The translations under genes were made by a program, and so were the position numbers. The notes below the pieces were generated by a model. The model was given only the letters and a program-made list of their open reading frames with translations. It had not been told where the DNA came from and ran no database searches. From positions 1 to 7,389 of the forward strand of contig JAHFBU010000081.1 in NCBI GenBank assembly GCA_023249795.1: a stretch of DNA of 7,389 bases, in the 5' to 3' direction. Origin of the DNA: Syntrophaceae bacterium. Lineage in GTDB: Bacteria > Desulfobacterota > Syntrophia > Syntrophales > UBA5619. Shown here one piece after another: positions 1-5,246 of the stretch; position 1 is the stretch's first letter; each line of letters starts with the position of its first letter.

Positions 1-578
1 TAGCCGGTGACGTTCTTGATCGCCTTGCCGCCGGTCCGGAGGATGGCGCCGTCGGCCAGAACCACCTCCAGCCCCATGACGTAGTTCTTCGTTACCCCAT
101 ACTTGACGGCCCGCATCCCGCCAGCGTTTTCCGCCACGTTGCCGCCGATCGTGGAGAAGTTCCAGCTCGCCGGGTCGGGCGGATAGAAGAGCCCTCTTTC
201 CGCGCAACGGTTGTAGAGGTCGATCGTGCGCACTCAGGCCTCCGCCGTCACCATCATGTTCCGTTCGTCGAGTTCCACGATCCGCGTCATGCGGTCCAGG
301 CAGAGGGAGATTCCCCCTTTGAGCGGGATGCTGCCGCCGGTGCGGCCGCTTGCGGCGCCCCTCGGCGTGACCGGGATTTCATGCTCGCAGGCGACCGCCA
401 TGACCCGCGATACCTCCTGAGTCGTCAGGGGTCGCACCACCAGATCGGGCTTGTTCGCCGGCAGAAGCGGGAGGGATGAGGAGTCGTAGGAATAGCCGAA
501 ACGGTCCAGATCGGAATCCAGGACGTGGCCCGGTCCCACGACCCCGCGGATTGTCTGTTTGATCTCTTCCGTGATCAT
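1..578 (-). pseudogene. glcD: GlcD-type FAD-linked oxidase, N-terminal part, interrupted by an in-frame TGA
   Basis: Flavin oxidases of the GlcD/D-lactate dehydrogenase family (FAD_binding_4) oxidise 2-hydroxyacids such as glycolate or D-lactate. The ATG at 578-576 opens a frame beginning MITEEIKQ; residues about 46-85 (PDLVVRP, then PVTPRGAASGRTGG) form the FAD pyrophosphate-binding region. Codon 115 (236-234) is TGA. Reading past it in the same frame gives unmistakable family sequence: VRTIDLYNRC, FYPPDPAS, STIGGNVAENAGG, KYGV and KNVTGY at the window edge. The stop falls where relatives have a conserved Gly (TAEA-stop-VRT), so one base change from GGA would explain it. The loop reads RGAASGRTGG where relatives usually have RGAGTGLSGG. 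About 192 codons of a usual ~460 are visible. The start overlaps the methyltransferase stop as ATGA, which implies translational coupling. Family assignment is firm. Whether this is a real nonsense mutation, recoding or a sequencing error cannot be told from the window. Confidence 0.85.
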
Positions 579-1792
579 TCGCCATGCCCCCCGTCCGGCG
601 GTCGCCTTCCCCCACCGTGTTCTTGCTCCGTCCGGCGGGACCCCTCGTAGAGTTCGTATTCCAGAAGTCGGCATTCGAGTTCGCCGTTGTAAAAGGGGAT
701 CCGCCTTTTCGTCCGGAGGCCGACCTGCTTTCCCAGTGCCGTATTTCCGGTGAAGATATAGCCGCGATAGCCGCCGCACCGTTTTTTGAAGAAATCGCCG
801 ATCTCCCGGTAGAGACCGGTCAGGGTCGAGATATCGCCGGTCCGTTCACCGTAGGGGGGATTCAGGATGACCACTCCGCCGCGCTCCGGAACCGGCGTCT
901 CCTGAAAGGGGCAGACCGCAAACTCGATCCGTTCCTCCACGCCGGCCGTCCGCGCGTTTTGCCTGGCCGCGGCCACCGCCCTGGGGTCGATGTCCGTGGC
1001 GATGATCCTGGCGGCCGTCTCCCTTTGCGCCTCGTGCGCCTGCGCCCGGGCTGCCCGCCAGGCGGCCGGGTCGAAGCCCCGCAAATGCATCAAGCCGTAG
1101 TTGCTTCGGAGAAGGCCCGGCGCACGGCCCTGGGCAAAAAGCGCCGCTTCGATCGCGAGCGTTCCGCTTCCGCACATCGGATTGACGAAGCCGCTCCGTC
1201 CGTTCCAGCCGGTAGCCAGAATCACGGCGGCGGCAAGCGTCTCCTGCATCGGCGCGGAAAGCGGGATCTTCCGGTAGCTCCGACGGGAGAGGGGCTCGCC
1301 GGAGGTGTCGAGGTAGATGGAAACCGCGCTTTCCCGCCAGAAAACATGGACCACCGCCCGATTCCGGTCGGGTCCCGAGTCGGGCCGCAGGCCGCATCTC
1401 TCCTGCATGCGGTCGACGATCGCGTCCTTCGCTTTTTGGTTGACGAACCGGGTGTCATTGATCGACGGGGTGTCCGCCGTTGACGTGATCGAGAGGTAGG
1501 CGTGCTCGCCGCGCTCAAAGAGAATCTCCTCCCACGGAATGTCGCGCAGGCCGCCGTAGAGATCCTGCGGATTCTCAGCCTGGAAATCCGCAACGGCGTA
1601 GAGGACCCGGTGGCCGGTCCGGAGGTGGAGGTTCAGGGGCATCGTGTCGGCGAGCGTTCCTTCGGTCTCGACGGCCGCCTCTGCCTCCACAAGAACCGGA
1701 AAACCGAGGGCGCGGATCTCTCCGGCAAGCCAGGGGGAAATCCCCTTGGGACAGGTGATCAGAATTTTGCTTTTCCGCGTCCAGCATGTCAT
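575..1792 (-). CDS. rlmL: THUMP-domain 23S rRNA guanine-N2-methyltransferase (RlmL type)
   Basis: SAM-dependent methyltransferase of the UPF0020/THUMP family, which makes N2-methylguanosine in 23S rRNA; it would be cytoplasmic. Counting from the chosen ATG (405 residues), the N-terminal ~130 residues are a THUMP-type RNA-binding region containing LADTMPLNLHLRTGHRVL and FVNQKAKDAIVDRM. The Rossmann-like catalytic part has motif I FVNPMCGSGTLAIEAAL near 202-218, the acidic ribose-binding ATDIDP near 265-270, and the catalytic NPPYGER at 311-317. It corresponds to the single-domain form, not the ~700-residue RlmL-RlmK fusion of Escherichia coli. The frame stays open upstream to 1918, with another ATG at 1828. 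I prefer 1792 because homologues begin about ten residues before the first strand (KILITCPKGI) and a G-rich stretch lies just upstream. A GGAGGA at 1857-1852 is too far from either ATG to decide. The stop overlaps the glcD start. Specificity for G2445 is inferred from the family. Confidence 0.9.
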   Translation of the reverse strand: MTCWTRKSKILITCPKGISPWLAGEIRALGFPVLVEAEAAVETEGTLADTMPLNLHLRTGHRVLYAVADFQAENPQDLYGGLRDIPWEEILFERGEHAYLSITSTADTPSINDTRFVNQKAKDAIVDRMQERCGLRPDSGPDRNRAVVHVFWRESAVSIYLDTSGEPLSRRSYRKIPLSAPMQETLAAAVILATGWNGRSGFVNPMCGSGTLAIEAALFAQGRAPGLLRSNYGLMHLRGFDPAAWRAARAQAHEAQRETAARIIATDIDPRAVAAARQNARTAGVEERIEFAVCPFQETPVPERGGVVILNPPYGERTGDISTLTGLYREIGDFFKKRCGGYRGYIFTGNTALGKQVGLRTKRRIPFYNGELECRLLEYELYEGSRRTEQEHGGGRRPPDGGHGE

Positions 1793-2080
1793 GACAGCCC
1801 CCGAAGCCGACAACGCCACTCTTATCATTTCCGATCCCGTGGAGATCTCTTTCCTCCAATACCCGCGGAGCAGAGAATGGTTCGGTTTATTAACACAGCA
1901 CCCCGGAAAAGCAAACAAAAGAGAAGACGCGCAGCCGGGGCAACCAGATGCCTCCGCGCGCCGGATAAGAAAAGTGGTTCATCACGCTTGGGCTCACTTC
2001 TAAAAAAGTCGTTATTTCCGAACTGAAATATCTATCTTATTTAGAAAAATGAGTGTAAAGGCTTCGCAGGAGGTAAAAAA
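1793..2080. other. Divergent intergenic region between rlmL and the zinc-ribbon gene
   Basis: This stretch separates the minus-strand rlmL operon from the plus-strand small genes, so promoters for both directions should lie here. The half near rlmL is GC-rich, and the half from about 1990 onward is AT-rich, marking the composition boundary. An AT-rich segment at 2012-2048 contains TATCTA and TATCTT, which resemble -10 boxes, but no convincing -35 box sits at the right distance, so no promoter is assigned. Minus-strand GGAGGA at 1857-1852 resembles a ribosome-binding site without a well-placed start codon. No gene was recognised here. Confidence 0.5.
2068..2074 (+). promoter_or_regulatory. Ribosome-binding site that decides a TTG start
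   Basis: AGGAGGT is a full-strength Shine-Dalgarno sequence ending six bases before TTG at 2081. It is the reason for choosing the unusual TTG as initiator of the zinc-ribbon gene, since no ATG or GTG is comparably placed in that frame. The site lies inside an 11-codon reading frame (2049-2084) whose TGA overlaps the TTG. Confidence 0.8.
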
Positions 2081-2311
2081 TTGATCAAATTATCAACCAA
2101 GGCTGTAAAAGAAGAACCGCCAGAGATGGTCATTAGTCTCGATGAGGTCAAATTCATTAAATATTTACCAACTTGTCCCAAGTGTAAATTGACGGATGAT
2201 GTCTTTATATTTAATGTCACCAAAGAAATATACGAATGCGCCAAGTGTAATCTCAGGTTTCGTTTCGCCAGAGAAATTGGGAAATTATTGAGGAGACAGG
2301 TTTTTGTGTAG
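2081..2311 (+). CDS. Small zinc-ribbon protein of unknown function
   Basis: A 76-residue protein starting at TTG with a strong ribosome-binding site (AGGAGGT, six-base spacing) and ending in tandem TAG TAG. Two CxxC knuckles, CPKC at residues 32-35 and CAKC at 53-56, are separated by 17 residues with alternating hydrophobic positions (DVFIFNVT, EIYEC). This is the layout of a zinc ribbon that would bind one structural Zn2+. An N-terminal arm of about 30 residues and a short basic tail (RFRFAREIGKLLRRQ) flank it. There is no signal peptide or membrane segment, so it is probably cytoplasmic. GC is near 40%, well below the flanking operons. Such folds serve in nucleic-acid binding or protein contacts, but nothing here fixes a role. 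I do not recognise a named family. The codon pattern, ribosome-binding site and paired Cys motifs make it a real gene. Confidence 0.8.
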   Translation: MIKLSTKAVKEEPPEMVISLDEVKFIKYLPTCPKCKLTDDVFIFNVTKEIYECAKCNLRFRFAREIGKLLRRQVFV

Positions 2312-2460
2312 TAGTGGCTCCTGAACGCCTGTTCCGCTAATTTGGGCATATGAGTCCAAAATGAGAAAGTGCATTTTGGGGGCACACGGATTGTCAGCCG
2401 AATAGTTCGGTGATTTTTAAATGGTTCCCGGAAGGAACCCAAGACGAAGGAGGATTGGAG
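2312..2460 (+). promoter_or_regulatory. Leader/promoter region of the cold-shock gene with three inverted repeats
   Basis: This gap holds three short inverted repeats in series. The first is CCAAAATG/CATTTTGG (2356-2363 and 2372-2379, 8-base loop). The second is CCGAA/TTCGG (2398-2402 and 2406-2410, 3-base loop). The third is GGTTCC/GGAACC (2423-2428 and 2434-2439, 5-base loop). The third ends seven bases before the ribosome-binding site AAGGAGGA (2447-2454). GGGCAC at 2380-2385 followed after five bases by TTGT (2391-2394) resembles a sigma-54 -24/-12 element (TGGCAC-N5-TTGC), but the -12 dinucleotide is GT rather than GC. TTGTCA at 2391-2396 could instead be a sigma-70 -35 box facing the T/A-rich 2414-2421. 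Cold-shock genes often have structured leaders controlling translation, so an RNA role is plausible. Which promoter is real is not resolved. Confidence 0.45.
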
Positions 2461-2661
2461 ATGTCGGAAGGAAAAGTGAAGTGGTTTAATGATTCAAAGG
2501 GGTTTGGATTTATCGAGCAGGACGGTGGCAAGGATCTGTTTGTGCATCATTCCGCCATCCAGGGAGAAGGTTTCAAATCTCTGGCTGAGGGTGATCGGGT
2601 TAGCTTTGATGTTGTCCAGGGCCAAAAGGGTCCGGCGGCGGAGAATGTTCGTAAGCTTTAA
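2461..2661 (+). CDS. csp: Cold-shock protein, CspA family
   Basis: A 66-residue single cold-shock domain (OB fold), the normal family length. It opens MSEGKVKWFN, has RNP1 as KGFGFI at residues 13-18 and RNP2 as LFVHHS at 26-31, and ends GPAAENVRKL, typical of CspA-like proteins. These cytoplasmic proteins bind single-stranded RNA or DNA and melt secondary structure, acting as RNA chaperones in cold or general stress. AAGGAGGA at 2447-2454 lies six bases before the ATG, so the start is secure. It is a monocistronic unit: a structured leader upstream and a strong terminator ten bases after the TAA. GC is intermediate between its AT-rich neighbours and the GC-rich flanks. Whether it is cold-induced cannot be read from the sequence. 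Confidence 0.96.
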   Translation: MSEGKVKWFNDSKGFGFIEQDGGKDLFVHHSAIQGEGFKSLAEGDRVSFDVVQGQKGPAAENVRKL

Positions 2662-2670
2662 GGAAATACT

Positions 2671-2699
2671 CCCCCCGGCGCCTGCCGGGGGGATCTTTT
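2671..2699 (+). terminator. Rho-independent terminator of the cold-shock gene
   Basis: A perfect 9-base-pair GC-only stem, CCCCCCGGC (2671-2679) pairing with GCCGGGGGG (2684-2692), closes a GCCT loop and is followed by ATCTTTT. It begins ten bases after the stop codon of the cold-shock gene. The U-tract is short, but the stem is very stable. Confidence 0.9.
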
Positions 2700-2710
2700 C
2701 ACCCAAAAGC

Positions 2711-2776
2711 GCAAACTTGCTTGCCCTTCGGGCTGCCGTATACAGATCCAGGCAGGAGTCTGGAGCTGTATGCGGC
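2711..2776. other. Cluster of three adjacent hairpins, candidate structured RNA or small repeat element
   Basis: Three inverted repeats follow one another almost without gaps. The first is GCAA/TTGC at 2711-2720, and the second is GCCC/GGGC at 2723-2733 with a TTC loop. The third is long: GCCGTATACAG (2735-2745) pairs with CTGTATGCGGC (2766-2776) over 11 pairs, one of them a G-U wobble. After a single A/G mismatch, TCCAG (2747-2751) pairs with CTGGA (2760-2764), leaving an 8-base apical loop GCAGGAGT. It lies just beyond the cold-shock terminator and outside any gene, and it has no U-tract. It could be a small RNA, a processed 3' element, a REP/MITE-like repeat or a mobile-element remnant. 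Structure is seen directly; function is unknown. Confidence 0.4.
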
Positions 2777-2970
2777 TGAATAATGAACCCGTGGGCGGAG
2801 GCAATATCCAGCGTCTCTCCTTATTTTCCTGAACCGTAGTCAGTCAATTGAAGAATACAATGCGGGAGGCGGGAAGATCCGGGTGGCCCCTTGTGCAGTG
2901 GGGGATGGGCGTTATGACCGAAGAAGCTTTTTCAAGAAACATATAAAAAACGTGCAGGATATATTGAGTC
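2777..2970 (+). other. Gap upstream of the ykgJ-type gene, with a possible gene relic
   Basis: No gene with a usable start is visible. One frame is open from about 2796 to a TGA at 2991-2993 and reads SIEEYNAGGGKIRVAPCAV near 2844-2900, then GDGRYDRRSFFKKHIKNVQDIL. It looks more protein-like than random sequence but has no ATG, GTG or TTG with a ribosome-binding site at its head and overlaps the start of the next gene. It may be the decayed end of a small gene or chance. Upstream of 2971 only a weak AGGA (2956-2959) is present as ribosome-binding site. Confidence 0.3.
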
Positions 2971-3312
2971 ATGGGGGACATAATATCAAGTGAGATATGT
3001 AAAAAATGTGCTGAATGTTGTAAAAATTACCCCTTCGTAGCATTATCTCAAAATGAAATTTATGAGTTGGGAAAGCTGACCGGATTGTCCTCGGATGCGT
3101 TTACGAATCAAAAGGGCGAAGCAGTTGAAGAATATTTTCTGAAATTTAAAGAAAACGGAGATTGTATTTTCTTAAATGAGAATAATGGTGACTATTCTTG
3201 TGGTGTATATGAAGCAAGATCAGAAATCTGCAGAAATTATCCGTTAGAACCCCGCCAGCATGAAGTCTGTCACGCAAACAGGGAAATGATTCTGCGTAAA
3301 AAATCCGGCTGA
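2971..3312 (+). CDS. YkgJ-family cysteine-cluster protein (putative Zn/Fe-chelating domain)
   Basis: A 113-residue protein with the signature of the YkgJ/CxxCxxCC family. C10, C13, C16 and C17 (CKKCAECC) are near the N terminus, followed by C65 (GDCIFL), C77 (SCGVY), C87 in EARSEICRNYP and C100. The family is predicted to bind zinc or an iron-sulfur cluster; its biochemical role is not established. There is no signal peptide or membrane segment. Length is typical. An in-frame TGA lies two codons before the ATG, so 2971 is the first possible ATG; the ribosome-binding site is weak. GC is about 40%, as in the zinc-ribbon gene and unlike the flanking operons. It converges on the dctM transcript, from which it is separated by a terminator region. 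Confidence 0.88.
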   Translation: MGDIISSEICKKCAECCKNYPFVALSQNEIYELGKLTGLSSDAFTNQKGEAVEEYFLKFKENGDCIFLNENNGDYSCGVYEARSEICRNYPLEPRQHEVCHANREMILRKKSG

Positions 3313-3331
3313 CCAATCACTGGCGCCGATC

Positions 3332-3354
3332 AAAAAAGCGCTGGGCGACCCAGC
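3332..3354 (-). terminator. Rho-independent terminator of the ior-TRAP operon
   Basis: Read on the minus strand, GCTGGG (3354-3349) pairs with CCCAGC (3345-3340) around a TCG loop. It is followed after two bases by six T residues (3337-3332). It lies about 100 bases past the dctM stop, where the minus-strand operon should end. Orientation is set by the T-tract, because the plus strand has none. Confidence 0.75.
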
Positions 3355-3384
3355 CCAACCGTAACTCTCTTTCAAGTCATAATC

Positions 3385-3420
3385 CGTCAGCTCTGACGAA
3401 CGTTCGATAACCAACAGTTA
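3385..3420. repeat. Short inverted repeats in the convergent gap
   Basis: Three small symmetrical elements lie between the dctM stop and its terminator. They are CGTCAG/CTGACG (3385-3398, 2-base centre), the palindrome GAACGTTC (3398-3405), and TAAC/GTTA (3408-3420, 5-base centre). They lie in the dctM 3' untranslated region and lack T-tracts, so they are not obvious terminators. They may be a protein-binding site or mRNA-stabilising structure, or chance. Confidence 0.3.
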
Positions 3421-3450
3421 TAGCGAAACGCTTTCTGCAAATCGTCGGCA

Positions 3451-4758
3451 CTATCGCACGAGATTCGACAGGATCAGAACCGTCGCATACGGAAACAGGA
3501 TCAGGATGATGAGCGTCACGATGTAGGCCGGGATGTAGTAGAGCGCCCCCCGGAAAACGGTGGCGAGCGGGATCTCCTTCGCCATCCCCGCGACGACATA
3601 GCAGCAGATGCCGATCGGTGGCATGATCGAGCCCATCGTCGTAACGATCGTGACCACCTGGCCGAACCAGATCGGGTCGTAGCCCAAGCCGATGACCAGC
3701 GGATAGAAGATCGGCAACGAGATCAACAGAAACGCTAGCGCATCCATGATGCAGCCGCCGATGATGTAGCATAGCAGGATCAGCGCAAGGAGGACGTCCC
3801 TGGGCAGGGCCAGCGATCCGATCCAGGCGGCGGCCTCGAAGGGGAGGCGGGTGATCGCCAGGAACCGTCCGAAAATCACCGCCCCGGCAATGATCATGAA
3901 GACCATGCAGGAGATCCGGACCGTGTCCCCGACGGCGGCTAAAAATCCCTGCATGGAAAGCTTCCGCCGGGCAAGGCAGATGGCGAGCCCCAGTGTGCAA
4001 CTCACCGCCGCCGCCTCGGTCGCCGTAACGACGCCCGTGAAGAGCGCATACATGATGATCGCGAACAGGACGATGATATCGAGCGCCTCGGGAAGGGCCT
4101 GGAAACGCTCCCTCCAGGAGCTCTTCTCCGCCGCCGGTCCCCAATCGGGGTGGCGGCGGCAGATCGCCCATACCGTCGCCGCGATCAGCGCGGTTGCGAT
4201 GACGCTGGGGATGACGTTTCCGAAGAAGAGTTTCCCGATCGACTGCCCCGTGTAGATCCCGAAGACCACCAGCACGATGCTGGGCGGAATCAGGACGCCG
4301 AGCGTCGATCCGGCGGCGACGGAACCGGCGTTCAGGATCGGGTGATATTTGTATTTCTTCATCGCCGGGATGGCGACGGTGCTCATCGTCGCCGCGGTTG
4401 CCGTGTTCGAACCGCTGATTGCGGAGAAGGCCGCGCAGGCCATGATCGTCGTGATCGCCTGTCCCCCCCGGTAATGGCCGAACCACCGGTTCGTCGCGTG
4501 ATAGAGACTGTCGTTGTAGCCTGCGTAGTGGACGAACTCCCCGACCAGAATGAACATCGGAATCACCGTGAGGCCGTAGCCGGAGAAGATATTCCACATC
4601 TCCGAACCGATCATGCCGAGTGCGGCCGTAAACGAGGTGGCATAGGCAAGGCCGAAGAAGCCGACGATCGCCATCGTGAACCCCGCCGGAATCCGCAGCA
4701 GAAACAGAACGGCGAACATGACGCCGATCCCGGCGACGCCCAGAAGCGGTCCGCTCAT
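3451..4758 (-). CDS. dctM: TRAP transporter large permease subunit, DctM type
   Basis: Large membrane subunit of a tripartite ATP-independent periplasmic transporter; it moves the solute delivered by the binding protein using an ion (usually Na+) gradient. The 435-residue protein is of standard length and is almost wholly made of membrane segments. Family hallmarks are SAISGSNTATAATM at residues 112-125, GSTLGVLIPPS at 150-160, GVVTATEAAAV at 242-252 and IMPPIG at 378-383. The two SGS/TA and PPIG regions are the paired hairpin motifs of the ion-transporter fold. The ATG overlaps the dctQ stop as ATGA, and GGAGG (4770-4766) lies seven bases upstream. It ends in TAG and is the last gene of the operon. 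Substrate cannot be read from this subunit. Confidence 0.96.
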   Translation of the reverse strand: MSGPLLGVAGIGVMFAVLFLLRIPAGFTMAIVGFFGLAYATSFTAALGMIGSEMWNIFSGYGLTVIPMFILVGEFVHYAGYNDSLYHATNRWFGHYRGGQAITTIMACAAFSAISGSNTATAATMSTVAIPAMKKYKYHPILNAGSVAAGSTLGVLIPPSIVLVVFGIYTGQSIGKLFFGNVIPSVIATALIAATVWAICRRHPDWGPAAEKSSWRERFQALPEALDIIVLFAIIMYALFTGVVTATEAAAVSCTLGLAICLARRKLSMQGFLAAVGDTVRISCMVFMIIAGAVIFGRFLAITRLPFEAAAWIGSLALPRDVLLALILLCYIIGGCIMDALAFLLISLPIFYPLVIGLGYDPIWFGQVVTIVTTMGSIMPPIGICCYVVAGMAKEIPLATVFRGALYYIPAYIVTLIILILFPYATVLILSNLVR

Positions 4759-5246
4759 GGCGCCGCCTCCTCATCCTTCCGGAATGCCCGGGGGATGTCC
4801 AGAAGGCAGGTCAGGCAGAGGACGCCGAAGCCGACCGCCACACCGAAGACAAAGGGGTGATAAACGATTTTGAGCGTCTCCGACACCTCACCCCCGGCCA
4901 TGACCCGCGTCCCCCAGACAAACACCTGCCAGGCGACTATTCCGAAGAAGAGCGCGCTGATCCCGGCCGAGAGCGCATCGACGAGCCGCTTCACCGGTTG
5001 GGGATAGTGGGAAGAAATAATGTCCACGACGATGTGCCCCCGGCCCCGCTGTGTCGAGGCGAGTGCGAAGGCAACGCCGATCGCCCCGAGAAAAGAGACG
5101 ATCTCATAGGTCCCCCGATAGGGGACGTGGAAGATCCGCAGCACCACGTTGCCCGTGGCCAAGAGCATGAGCGTGATCACGGCCGCACCGCTCAGGACCA
5201 GGAGGATGCGGCCCAGCAGATTGTTGATCTTTTCGATGGTTTTCAT
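4755..5246 (-). CDS. dctQ: TRAP transporter small permease subunit, DctQ type
   Basis: Small membrane subunit that pairs with DctM. The 163-residue protein has four hydrophobic segments, at about 12-34, 45-62, 83-107 and 123-148. Conserved family features include RGTYEIVSFLGAIGVAFALA and the polar stretch QRGRGHIVVDI after the second segment. Two adjacent ATGs (5249 and 5246) overlap the dctP TGA. GAGG at 5255-5252 is five bases from the second ATG and only two from the first, so 5246 is preferred. The frame runs further upstream, but that extension lies over dctP and is very arginine-rich with no family likeness. The TGA overlaps the dctM start. All three subunits are thus translated from tightly joined frames, as expected for a complex. 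Confidence 0.94.
   Translation of the reverse strand: MKTIEKINNLLGRILLVLSGAAVITLMLLATGNVVLRIFHVPYRGTYEIVSFLGAIGVAFALASTQRGRGHIVVDIISSHYPQPVKRLVDALSAGISALFFGIVAWQVFVWGTRVMAGGEVSETLKIVYHPFVFGVAVGFGVLCLTCLLDIPRAFRKDEEAAP

Noticed and set aside
234..236. TGA read as Gly by a variant genetic code
   Set aside because: At least five genes here end in TGA at exactly the expected length and the composition is GC-rich, unlike the lineages that reassign TGA to Gly.
584..1483. 299-codon plus-strand open frame opposite rlmL
   Set aside because: Lies wholly over the rlmL coding sequence, which has NPMCGSG and NPPYGER motifs; the antisense product shows no family features.
1793..1918. N-terminal extension of RlmL to an ATG at 1918 or 1828
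   Set aside because: The added residues (MFAFPGCCVN and following) do not look like the family N terminus, and the ATG at 1792 fits the first strand of the THUMP region better. The ATG at 1828 remains a weak alternative.
2041..2442. 133-codon minus-strand frame opposite the zinc-ribbon gene and csp leader
   Set aside because: The plus strand has a strong ribosome-binding site, double CxxC motif and tandem stops, whereas this frame has no family features and covers the csp leader.
2764..2800. Group II intron domain V-like start (GAGCTGTATGCGG)
   Set aside because: Only the 5' strand resembles domain V; the GAAA loop and matching 3' strand are missing, no intron-encoded protein is present, and the bases are better explained by the hairpin at 2735-2776.
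3377..4774. 465-codon minus-strand frame overlapping dctM in another phase
   Set aside because: Out-of-phase shadow of dctM: very Arg/His-rich, no membrane segments, while the other frame gives a full DctM.
4150..4860. 236-codon plus-strand frame opposite dctM and dctQ
   Set aside because: Antisense shadow in GC-rich DNA, highly charged low-complexity product, no ribosome-binding site noted.
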